This document shows positions 47,289-56,244 of a DNA stretch of 64,000 bases, one piece after another. The DNA lies in the NCBI GenBank assembly GCA_025506515.1, contig CM046457.1:43421525-43485524 (forward strand), written 5' to 3'. The translations under genes and the position numbers were made by a program. The notes below the pieces were generated by a model. The model searched no databases. It was not told the origin of the DNA and was given only the letters and a program-made list of their open reading frames with translations. Source of the DNA: Flaveria trinervia (Eukaryota > Streptophyta > Magnoliopsida > Asterales > Asteraceae). Numbering within the stretch: the stretch's first letter is position 1; every line of letters starts with the position of its first letter.

Positions 47289-50200
47289 AACCAACATATG
47301 TACTTGACACATATACTTGACAACATAATCAACATATACTTGACAACATATACACATATATACTTGACAACATAATCAACATATACTTGACAACATATAC
47401 ACACATATATATATATCAAACCAACATATGTACTTGACACATAATCAACATATACTTGACAACATATACACATATATACTTGACAACATATACCACCTAC
47501 ATATATAGTTATAGTTATATATAAGTTATAGTTACATACCGCTTAATTGCAAGTGCAAATCGGCGACAGAATGGCGATTATTCCGGTGAGATTTAAGCGG
47601 ATCACGTCGGCGTTAGACGACGACGCTAGGGCACGGTTGTGCGAGAGCAGCGGAAGCGAGCATTCGGCGAACACGATGACGGACCTTTCAGATCTGGTGG
47701 ACTCGTTCTTCGATGGAGATGACACTGATCGAGGTGAATCGAAGGGAATGCTTGTTGATTGTGCGCGGTGGGGGTGTGCGCGGTGGGGCTATGCCCGGTG
47801 GGGGTGGGCGCAGTGGGGTGTCGCGACGATGGGGTTGTTGCTGGCGGTGGGGGTGTCGCGACGGTGGGGTTGTGCGCGGTGGGGGTGTGCGCGGTGGGGG
47901 TGTGCGCGGTGGGGGTGTGCGCGGTGGGGGTGTGCGCGGTGGGGGTGGGCGCAGTGGGGTTGTCGCCGGCGGTGGGGGTGTCGCGACGGTGGGGTTGTGC
48001 GCGGTGGGGATGTGCACAGTGTGGAGAATGGGTCAGCAAGGATTTTTTTAAAGTCTGGGTCAGAATCTAACCTCTCGGTCAGCCGGGTCAGATTACAAAT
48101 CAAACGGGCTGACCCGCTGACCGGGTCAGCCGGTCAGCCCAGTCAGTCCAGTCAGCCCATATCAAACACCCCCTTAGAAGATAAAATCAAACTAGCAAAC
48201 TCAATTAAAGATAGAGCCTAGCTAAATAAAATAAGGAAAATTAAATTTCTAGTGGTTCTGCGGGTCGTTGGGTTTCCTTGTGGATGAGTCTATGGTGCCA
48301 ACGGATGAACTTGGGTTATCAACATCATTATCCTCCTCTTCAAAAGGACTCATTTTCGAGTCAAATGGGTCATCCTCCTTACGCGTAAATAGTGAGAGAT
48401 CCGCAACATTGAACATAGCGGAGACGTGTAGTAGCCCGACAAATCAATTTAATTGTCGTTAATAAGTTTAAGAAATTTAAATGGTCCATCACCACAGGGT
48501 TGAAGCTTACCAAAACTGAAGCTTACCAAAACACCCTCCTGGGAAGCGGTCTTTACTTAGATGAATACACACAAGGTCACCCTCCTTGAAAACTACTTGT
48601 TTCCTATGTACATTAGCTCACTGTTGATAAACAATGTTACTGTTCACAATTTACAGTTTGTTCATGGACCTGTTGATGAATAAGCTTTGTTCATTAAGAC
48701 CAGCCTCCATATTGTGTTAGTTTGATAATGTCTTAATTTAAATTAATATTAGAAACTACAAATAAAAAACCTTACAACTGTCACCACGTGTCAATCTCTG
48801 AATCAATCGGGTTACTATTCACACACTATACAAATTAATAGGTATAGTGATTTGCACCATTGAATTAAATATATTATACACAGTAGGTAAAACTTAAAAG
48901 ATCAAGACATCCAGTTTAAGCTCTTACACATTAAGAATTAATCAAGGCTACTGTTTACAGACACTTGTTATTCTTGTCCAAGCCATGGCATATGTACTGA
49001 AGGCAAATTGGAATGCATGAGTGGTTATAGAAAACATGGGAGATCATGTATAGAAGATGGAGATATAAATGAATTGGCTAAGAATCTCGTGAGTGAGTAA
49101 CACTTATCTTGGGGTACTTTGTTCATGTAAGGTTGATGTACTATATGTAAAGAGGACATGATTTTGTTGCAGGCAAAAATGGTAGAATCTCGGGCATGTG
49201 AATCATATTCTCAGTACACATGCAAAGGAGTTGGCAAAGTTTGGGTGTGTTTCCTGTTCATGTCCAAGTATTGATGCATGAAAGATTTCTCTTTTAGTGC
49301 ATTTAACTTTGTTATGAGATTAATTAGGACATCTATTTCAGGTTCAAGGGGATGAATTATGGAATAATATGGACAAAGACAATGATACCTATCTGTATGC
49401 AAAGCAAAAAGCAATGGAAATTGTTGGTAATTTGTTGGAGACAAGGCATACTAGCACTGGGTAGGTTATAGTTAATGATAAGAGGTGGCAGATTGGGTTA
49501 TCCATGTTGAGCAATGGGTCAAGACAGGTCAGGTGGGTTGGCTTACCAACAAACTCTTCTTTTGTTCATTTTGTTTAAAATTCATAAATAGTTAATGTGT
49601 TGGCTAATCATAACTATATTATTGCAATAATAATAATAATACCTTCTGTTAATGTATGATTTTGGAGTTTTACACATTTTACTACACCTGGGAAGATTCT
49701 TGACCTATTTGACCCATGTGATCTGCTCCTTTTCTGGATAAATATTTTGAACTTAAAGAAGAAACCAAGTAACCACCAACCCAACTCAACTCACATATAG
49801 GTAGATGGGTCAAAATTGCCATCTCTAGTTAATGTTCGGTTGTGATCTGTCTACTTATCTGTATTTGCATTGATTTTCTTGTCGATGTAGGATTACAGAG
49901 TTGAAGTGTCCAGACATGGTAATGGAACATTACATGCCACTAAGCTGTTCCATTCGTCTATGGCTTTTGGAGCATGCTTTGTTCCTAGTAGCATGTTGTG
50001 TTTTGGTATATAATGAAGCTTTTTAAAAGTTAATTTGTTATTACCTTTCCAAGCTTGTTGACACTATTCAAATATACACAGATCATTGGGTTTGGATTGA
50101 TGTTGCAAAGAGTTCGGCGGAGACATTACATATCAGTTAGAGCTGAAGAGCTTTACGAACAGGTGAAAACAACAGTACTTTCTATTTCATAATCCAATAC

Positions 50201-53200
50201 CATTAACTATATACTTGTAATAATCAGCTATAATCAAGTGTATGAGTTTTCTTTTCTTTTAATGAAGTCTGTTTATTTATGGAGTTAATAGGTAAAACCA
50301 AAAAGCACACATAGTTGAAAATTTTAATTGTTTAATGTATGACAATTTTGTTATTTAACATGATAGTAGCTTTTGTAAATTGTTAATATATTTTAAAAAG
50401 CAATTTAGTCTATAATTCCAACAACTTTGTTTCTTACAGTATTATAAACAATGGAAAATGTGAGTGCAATGCATTCTAGATAAAATAAAACTTATTCTTT
50501 TGAATTACTAGATTTCGGAGCTGATTATTTGGCTCCTAAATAACTAGATAATCATAATAGAACTACTTCAATCAAACACCAGAAACGGATTATTAACTTC
50601 AGAAGTCGATTTCGTATCTTACATCAGATACACCCATTTAATCGGCTGACATTATGTTTGTCACATGCTATGTTTTTAATATCGACATTCATAACTATTG
50701 CAAATACAATAGGTCTGTGACATACTTGAAGAAGCTGCCTTGACTTCAAGGAGCATGAATGGCGAAAGTGAACCTTGGATAGTTGTGTCATTGTTAAGAG
50801 ATCATATTCTTACACCTAGAGAAGAAGAGACCCGCTTTTATGGAAAAAGGTATCCTTATCACTCATAAGCTATCACTCTCTAAAATTAGGAGTGACAATT
50901 TATGACACGACTCGAAACCCAGCATGACATTAAAAATCATTAGGTTTTGTTAATCCTTTCAACTCTGTTTAACAAATGTGTCGTGTTTAGGTATGACATG
51001 TTTAACCCATTTGATTAAACATGCCGACCCATCACACCCCAATCTAGACGGGGCCTAAGGTGACTGATTGGCATAGACTTATAACGAAAAACTTATAATT
51101 ATATTAATAAAGGTTCTTTTAACTGTATTAATGTAAAGACTAATTTACTTAATACAAAAGTAAACTTCAAGAAACTTTATTTGAGATTTAGTCTACACGT
51201 TATGTCTTCTTAAACACCTTTTGATTTCCAAAATATTTCAAACAACAAAAGCTTCAAAAATTGTTAACAATTTCTTCACTACTATCTCCAACATAGTTTA
51301 AAAAGTCAAGCGTCTACGAATTCCCTAAAATACAAAAAAAATCATTTTTAAAAAGGTGATTGAACGTGAAGACTAAAAATTTAAGATCAAGTCTCTTGAA
51401 GTTACAACGTGAAGACTAAAAATTTAAGATCAAGTCTCTTGAAGTTTACTTTTGTACTTAAGTAAATTAGTCTTTACTTTTGTACTATTAAAAGAACCTT
51501 TATTGATATAATTATTCTGTTGTAACTCTGTGCCAATCGGTCACTTTAGGCCCCTTTAAGATGGGATGCGACATAACCGTCAACCCATTTAAAGTTGTAA
51601 TAAACAAACAAACATACCCAGTGAAATTCCACTCAAAGAGTAGGATCCGATGAGGGTGAGAGCGCGGGGTAGAGAGGTTGCCAACTCAGTAAAACGTCTT
51701 TCTTTTTACTCATCTTTTGAAAGCATGATACCGGAAAAAAACAAGAAAAACCAATATCATAACATTGTAAATATTATAACAAACATTATTATAATTTTTT
51801 TAGTAACATAAAACAAAAGAGAAGGCAATTAAAATCCTTAAGGCCAAAATAGCTAAGAGTAAAAGCACACCGAAGACTGAAGGCACAAATCTACCAGACT
51901 ACCACTAAAGGCACATCTTAAAACTGCAGGCAATCCTAGAAAGTAAACTCTGACACCAATCACTAAAAGGCCAAAGATAAAAAATCATAACAAAAAGTAA
52001 AAGAATATATATATCAACTTGCCAACTTTTGGCAACTCGTTTAAAACCCATCAACATGTTTACAAGTCATTTACAAATTACAACTTGCCAACTATGAGGG
52101 CATCCAAAGGGCTGTCATTTTTGCATGATTTTTTTTCTCGTGCCACACCCCTTGCAATTGGTTTGTACATAAAAATTCTTTATTGGCCATATTTTGACCC
52201 ATCCATGTAAACTCATGAATTTATTTTGATTATTCCTTCTTACAATATGGCATATATCTTGAATGCTCTTCTTTTATCTCATTTCTTGAAACATCTGTTA
52301 AAGGAAAAAAGTAATCCCCTCACCTAGCCCGCCAACCTATCAAACCATTTGACTTGTTTAGGTAAATACGCATATGGGTTGTTTTCAGGTTAATCAGTTC
52401 AAACCACCAACCTAACATAATTGACTAGAAAACATACTTTCAAAGGGTTTCTAGGGAACATACATTCAAAATGTACAGGTGTTTGGATGTTCAGTTGAGG
52501 TTTTTCAAAGGGCTTCTAGGGAGCATACTTTCAAAATGAATATTTTCCCTAGTTATTGTTAAGGTTTATACAGGTGTGTAACTATACTTAGGTCTTAAAA
52601 TGATTGGTTTGAAAGTGCATTCGTACAATAGAAATTGTCTGAAATGTACGTTCCTTTTACATGCGTTTCCCCTTATGTACATTGCCATTTGAACCATTTC
52701 GTCATTACTGTAAAAGTGCTTGGATGTTTCATTATTCCTTTGTTGTGTAGGTGGAGGAGTTGGTTCAAGAAGATTCTCGTTTAGAGAGGTACCCAAAAAT
52801 GTTAAAGGGTGAACCTAAGGTTGTATGGGAGTGGCAAGGTAAAGTTGCAGCAATAACTCTACATGTGTTCATTAGTAAAATGTCTGAAATATTTGTTATT
52901 AACTAAAAAAATTAATACAGTTTTAGTGAGTATATTAAATATAATCAATATAAATGATTCTCAGTTTTTGGACGGAAGTGATTGCCAGTCAACCTACCTG
53001 TATGAAATTACCCATTGTTCTGGATCTGTTTTTAAGTGGTCCCTAATCTGTATGCCCTGTATTTTTGCGACCTCTATATATTACATTGACATCTCTATTC
53101 TTCAGTTGAAGGATCTTTGAGATCTTCTGGCAAGAAGAATAAAGATAGTATAAACAAGATGAAGTCTAGTGAAGAATTAAACCTGGGTTCTAATCAAGAT

Positions 53201-53239
53201 GCCAGAAAATTGAAGCCTGGGGAGTTACTTAAGTGCTAA
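41874..53239 (+). CDS. Man1/Src1 C-terminal (MSC) domain protein, nine exons
   Basis: Exons (coding): 41874-42111, 48961-49088, 49173-49244, 49342-49460, 49891-50005, 50082-50162, 50713-50849, 52751-52838, 53106-53239; all introns GT-AG, phases consistent, about 370 residues. Start MASTPKRRIRNPKYS has context AACCAATGGCT; an upstream in-frame ATG (41733) is less likely. Membrane segment 1 at residues 39-60, then a Cys-rich lumenal part (SCPSHGICTEGKLECMSGY). Membrane segment 2 in exons 5-6 (about 205-233) is followed by RVRRRHY. The C-terminal winged-helix MSC part contains LLRDHIL, then KVEELVQEDSRLERYPKML and VVWEWQVEGS. In animals and yeast such proteins tether chromatin at the inner nuclear membrane; the plant role is inferred. 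A one-base deletion near 50823-50829 shifts the frame before LLWKK and gives a stop in exon 8 if real. Confidence 0.8.
44361..45649 (-). pseudogene. Harbinger (HARBI1/DDE_Tnp_4-type) transposase
   Basis: Minus-strand exons about 45649-44910 and 44827-44361, with an 82-bp intron (44828-44909, donor CAG|GTTTAT, acceptor TTTACAG). Contains FLHIIGHNERFRVVKRRFQH, then the catalytic regions GALDGTLVHA (first Asp), GVTHDSRVLREV (second Asp) and LRNVIERAYGVLKARFP (Glu). It cuts and pastes the element. One frame break near 45383 (after RNWLR), where the bases fit a small deletion; otherwise open, so close to intact. The N-terminal start is uncertain. It works with the Myb-like protein encoded upstream. 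Confidence 0.85.
45650..45900 (+). repeat. 33-bp tandem repeat between the two transposon genes
   Basis: Unit CAAATGTCATACAAGTTCATAC plus AAAAGTGGTAC, about four full copies at 45715-45860, with shorter GTCATACAAAAGTCAA units on both sides. It overlaps the 3' flank of the Myb-like gene and the 5' flank of the transposase, so it may lie in their UTRs. Confidence 0.75.
45888..46826 (-). CDS. Harbinger Myb/SANT-like accessory protein
   Basis: Start chosen at the ATG at 46826 (MTEKKARVNWKSDYVDKTFL), the beginning of a Myb_DNA-bind_3 trihelix (WKSDYVDKTF, SSWKVVAEKL, NRYDYLKSKYGAW). An 81-bp in-frame AT-rich segment (46508-46428, AAG|GTATTT to AACAG) is probably an intron: it interrupts EWEAEAK and NKFVEKLRNAPLPFPDLC. 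The C-terminus has a Lys/Arg nuclear-signal-like stretch (RSKRKANPKSSKEVRRK) and ends RKFGLFG. In PIF/Harbinger elements this protein binds transposon ends and imports the transposase. No frame break: intact as read. Confidence 0.8.
   Translation of the reverse strand: MTEKKARVNWKSDYVDKTFLEACIHEVTNNGREGSSLKGSSWKVVAEKLKNYHNFIVDHKQMRNRYDYLKSKYGAWVKLKNKTGNIYDPITNTFNMSDEEWEAEAKVFFNMKTFLITLFFVSSLIISIKILKQLNKFVEKLRNAPLPFPDLCTKLFEGVTATGIHSWGPSSTLPHPTEGFSEHELDDVQCTQMETEPQPISEESSSRSKRKANPKSSKEVRRKTIDDDLREVGNEIINVARMLAGRNNIDNEMDACMDKLEKMEWGVEDPRYNTALLLFGESADVRKVWLRLKPVSCEAWVRNAGRKFGLFG
46850..47515 (-). repeat. AT-rich satellite, about 131-bp higher-order unit
   Basis: Built from ATACTTGACAACATAATCAAC-like 20-35-bp subunits; the marker CAAACCAACATATGTAC recurs at 46981, 47113, 47287 and 47418, giving a higher-order period of 131-132 bp with one 174-bp interval. 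It contains pure TA runs near 47243-47286. It lies directly upstream of the Myb-like gene, in the position of its promoter. Confidence 0.8.
47571..47745 (+). pseudogene. Captured host-gene fragment (DUF506-like N-terminus)
   Basis: Starts ATG with MAIIPVRFKRITSALD, then RARLCESSGSEHSANT and MTDLSDLVDSFF, strongly like the N-terminus of plant DUF506 (PDDEXK-like) proteins as I remember them. GC content and codon usage differ sharply from the AT-rich transposon around it. The frame runs out into the 15-bp G-rich repeat. It lies antisense to the transposon genes. Likely a transduplicated first exon; no evidence of expression. Confidence 0.55.
47759..48015 (+). repeat. 15-bp G-rich minisatellite in the Harbinger element
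   Basis: Unit TGTGCGCGGTGGGGG, with variants GGGCGCAGTGGGGT and TCGCGACGGTGGGGT, about seventeen copies. The unit is five codons long and stop-free, so long frames on both strands are artefacts. It shares CGGTGGGGG with the 33/34-bp minisatellite upstream of the same gene. Confidence 0.85.
48225..48640 (-). pseudogene. Ty3-gypsy integrase C-terminal fragment
   Basis: Minus strand reads ANVHRKQVVFKEGDLVCIHL, then SKDRFPGG and, after a 16-bp tandem duplication that breaks the frame near 48520, CGDGPFKFLKLIND, then SGYYTS and an acidic Ser-rich tail. This is the GPY/F-type end of a gypsy integrase, from a different clade than gypsy 1/2. Orphan fragment within intron 1. Confidence 0.6.
49479..49827. 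mobile_element. hAT-type MITE in intron 4
   Basis: Ends TAAGAGGTGGCA and, inverted, TAGAGATGGCAA; 349 bp; flanked by an 8-bp near-perfect duplication GTTAATGA (49471-49478) / GTTAATGT (49828-49835). No coding capacity. It begins 18 bp into the intron after the exon-4 donor. Confidence 0.75.
51031..51571. mobile_element. Foldback MITE in intron 7
   Basis: Two arms of about 160 bp (51031-51190 and about 51410-51571) are inverted copies: GGGGCCTAAGGTGACTGATTGGC against GGGGCCTAAAGTGACCGATTGGC read inverted. The spacer contains a direct duplication ACGTGAAGACTAAAAATTTA (51368 and 51407). Transcripts of this intron could form a long hairpin. Confidence 0.7.
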
Positions 53240-53269
53240 TTCTTGTAACATGATCATATCATACATACA

Positions 53270-53297
53270 TGTGTATATATGCATATACATACATACA

Positions 53298-53379
<82 letters not shown>
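53270..53379. repeat. Compound microsatellite (CATA)n(TA)n(TG)n
   Basis: About ten CATA units to 53325, then TA to about 53348, then TG to about 53378. Begins about 30 bp after the MSC stop codon, so probably in its 3' UTR. Confidence 0.95.
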
Positions 53380-53381
<2 letters not shown>

Positions 53382-55154
53382 GTATGCCCATAATCTAAGA
53401 ATGCTGTAAATTTGTGTAGTATGCTGAACACATCTAAGCTCACAGTTGTCACTAGGTGATTTTGGCATGCTCTTTCATGTGGTTTGGGGTTTCAGCCTTT
53501 CAGGTGTTTTACCTAGTAGAATAGAACAACAATTCAAACGGATTGATTTTGTATTTATCAGTTACTGCAATAACATGAGTTCTGTTTATACAAAACTTCT
53601 ACTTGGGTCTGGTTTTAGTTTGTTATTTTGTTTTTATATTGCATTTGTTAGAGTTCATCTGAAAATATTTTGTATTATTTTGATTACTTGAGTAGTTATT
53701 GTTTTCGTTCATGTTAGTTAGGTTTCAAAACATTGAACTATGATGGTAGTTGTGCAAACTCTTACATGGTTCTTGTAATGAGACAATCCTATCGTTGTAA
53801 AACTTGGTAGATGGTTAGATGGTATGCTTAACTAAAACCGTATCATTTTGTTGAATTAGAACGTTGTTGTTACTGATTTTCATAAATTATATAGAAAATT
53901 GAGTTGATTTATGCAAATTAAGTTTTAATCATACATACTAATTTGATATGAGTTTAAATCTGAACGTTTTCTTTCAATAATAAATCTATTTTAATGTAGT
54001 GAGTTTATTAGAAGGGTTCAATAAAGTAACTCGCATTTAATATTGTTGTAACATGGCCATCAAAATAATATTCCAAATCAAAAGCGACATTCAAGAATAA
54101 TATACAAAGAAGCACGTGGTCCATCACAAGATAAAAGAAGAATCAATCCTTGCCGTTCATTCATCTCTTTTTTACTTTTCCCAAATCATTGATAAAGGAA
54201 TCGTAAAAACAAGTTTCTTCTAGTACTTTTTTTTTTCAGTTGGTTAGTGCATATCATTATCTTTAACTAAAAACTATATAAATTATATAAACATATGTAT
54301 TTGTTGCCTTATTGTGATACATAATACATGACCGTATAGGTATTTTTCTTAACCATATAACCCACACTATAAACATGTTTTTATACGGTAATTAAGTATT
54401 AGACACATCTCATATATGTTAAACTATTGTCTTGTGCATCACCAACTTGTGACTTTTAAAAAACCAAAACAACACAATTGTTCAATTAAGTCTCAAAGTC
54501 GCTAGGTCAAAATGAGTTCTTGTAACATGTATGAAGTCGCATATTTGTTAAAGAAATACTAGTCATTTATCGTATTATATATCCTAATGTATCATTATAA
54601 TCAGTTTTATTAACCGAATCCAATTTGTTCATTAATCCACTTAAATTTTTTGAATGATAAACTATTTTGTTATAATAGCATTCACAATGAGACTCTATAA
54701 CCATCCCAATCTCTAAATTTAATAAAAAGACATAAAAAAGATATGTGTAAATTGACTACCACCTAACATCCTTTTCCCATCTCTGTCTTCTAAGAGATCC
54801 CTGGTCATCCAACACATCAGTTTGTTAATATGTGTTTTTGAGTAAAAGTGAAACTAAAACTTCTAAAAAAGTGAAAGATTTCCAAAAACAAGATATAAAT
54901 TTAAAAAAGAAGAATATTTATTTAAATCACAGGAATGAAAAATAACAATTTACTGTGAATATTTATTAGTCACACTAAATAGAGCCGCACAATGTACATA
55001 AAATGTTAAAACCAGGTGAAAATCTTATATAACATACCAAAATACCACCTACATGATATTTTCATAATATCACAAACATGAAATATTGTGTTTATGGGGT
55101 AAAGGAATAATAGTAGTAGTGCTACAGGCATAAACCATAATGCAAGCACATGTC
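53380..55154. other. Intergenic region between the two host genes
   Basis: About 1.8 kb, AT-rich, no convincing ORF longer than 81 codons and no recognised repeat. It contains the 3' flank of the MSC gene and the promoter region of the next gene. Confidence 0.6.
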
Positions 55155-55222
55155 ATGATGTGATGATGTGATGATGTGATGATGTGATGATGTGATGATG
55201 TGATGATGTGATGATGTGATGA
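55155..55222. repeat. 8-bp tandem repeat (GATGATGT)n upstream of the PMD-like gene
   Basis: About eight copies of GATGATGT end some 65 bp before the start codon, in the likely promoter or 5' UTR. Length variation here could affect expression; that is speculation. Confidence 0.9.
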
Positions 55223-55289
55223 TAACCCCTCCCTCCCCTGAAACTCATTTCACACCCTCAAAACCCTAACGCCTCTACACACCACACCA

Positions 55290-56244
55290 ATGGCCGACGA
55301 ATTGCTCGCTAACGGCGGCGGATCCGACGTCGACGTCGACGTCGAAATCAACAACGATTCCGACGAAACCACCACTCAAGCGATCCACAAACTGATGCAA
55401 AAGGTCGAGCTTCTGGAGCAAGAGAAGAAGCAACTCACCGATGATAAGGACTCAGCGGCGGAGAAAATCAAGCGACTGGAGGATGAGATCGCGAGTTCCG
55501 AGTCGGATAACGAGCGCTGAGTTCGATCGCTGCACGAGCGGCGGAGCTGGAGACTGAGGTGTCCAGATTGCAGCATGATTTGATCTCCGCGATGACCGAA
55601 GGGCAGGAGTCGACTGCTGAGTTGACTCAGTTGCAGCGAGTTGTGCAGGAGGTGAGGCGGAGTGAGGAGGAGAAGTCGGAGAGGGTTGATGTTGTTGAGA
55701 AGGAGAGGAACTTGCTGTTGGAACGCTTCAATGAAGCTTCACACAAGTTGAAGGCATCCGACGATCGAATTCATGAATTCGAGAGCAAGATTGAGAGGCT
55801 TGAGATGGACGAGAGTGTTTTCAAGAGTCAGAAGCTGAATTCGAAGCCAAAATCAACGAAAAAGATGAACAGATACGGAATTTGAATCGGACGGTTGAAG
55901 AACTGCAGTCTGTGATTGCGAAGAATGAAGCTGATATCAACAAATCGAAGAAGGAGAAAGATGAGTTGGAGATTAAGAACAGCAATTTGGAAGCACTGTT
56001 GAGGAAATCAGAAACTAGGGTTTACGAATTGGAATCGAAGATCGAACAATTGCAGAATGAACTAGAATCACACGAGAAGATGGAGTCAGTTCGCAAAGAA
56101 AAAGATGTAGAACTTACCAGCGGCACTGTGGTCAATGGTGATGAGAAGGTGAAGAGTTTGAAGCCTGATTGGCCGGTGATTGCAGCGACAGCGGGAGCTG
56201 TTGCTATCATGGCGGTTGTGTGCTTTCGTCATGCCAAGTTTTGA
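55290..56244 (+). CDS. Peroxisomal and mitochondrial division factor (PMD1/2)-like coiled-coil protein
   Basis: Start MADELLANGGGS in context CACCAATGGCC. Almost entirely coiled coil (LEQEKKQLTDD, RAAELETEVSRLQHDLISAM, RNLLLERFNEASHKLK, ELESKIEQLQNELESHEKME), then a C-terminal membrane anchor DWPVIAATAGAVAIMAVVCF followed by RHAKF, the layout of a tail-anchored protein. Corrected length about 318 residues, as for Arabidopsis PMD1. PMD proteins sit on peroxisomes and mitochondria and affect their division or shape. Single coding exon. Two one-base deletions break the frame: near 55517 (after SDNER) and near 55825 (after SVFK). Frames on both sides are well conserved. The stop at 56242 is followed by a GTGAGT donor-like site (56255), possibly a 3' UTR intron. 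Confidence 0.8.

Larger units (their letters stand above)
44040..48173 (-). mobile_element. PIF/Harbinger DNA transposon in intron 1
   Basis: Terminal inverted repeats GGGGCTGTTTGAT (44040) and, inverted, GGGGGTGTTTGAT (ending 48173), flanked by the 3-bp duplication TTA (44037-44039 and 48174-48176), the superfamily hallmark. Subterminal CTGACCCAGT and CTGACCGGGTCAG motifs lie at both ends. It encodes a DDE transposase and a Myb/SANT-like partner, both on the minus strand, and contains three unrelated satellite arrays and a captured gene fragment. 4134 bp. Confidence 0.92.
42112..48960 (+). other. Intron 1 of the MSC gene (6.8 kb)
   Basis: Donor G|GTAAGC at 42111/42112, acceptor TTTACAG at 48954-48960. 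Phase 1: the G ending exon 1 plus AC completes an Asp codon. About 4.1 kb is a PIF/Harbinger element (44040-48173) and about 0.4 kb a gypsy fragment (48225-48640). The rest (42112-44036, 48641-48960) is AT-rich without recognisable genes. Confidence 0.8.

Noticed and set aside
46873..47473. Cys/Val/Tyr-rich minus-strand ORFs
   Set aside because: Repeat translation of the AT-rich satellite; the Myb-like protein starts at 46826, after this stretch.
47626..48103. Several open frames rich in repeated PPPRT or CARWG segments
   Set aside because: Generated by the 15-bp G-rich repeat in the Harbinger element; only the first about 60 codons of the plus-strand frame (47571-47745) look like real coding sequence.
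53225..53468. His/Tyr-repeat minus-strand ORFs
   Set aside because: Translations of the CATA/TA/TG microsatellite.
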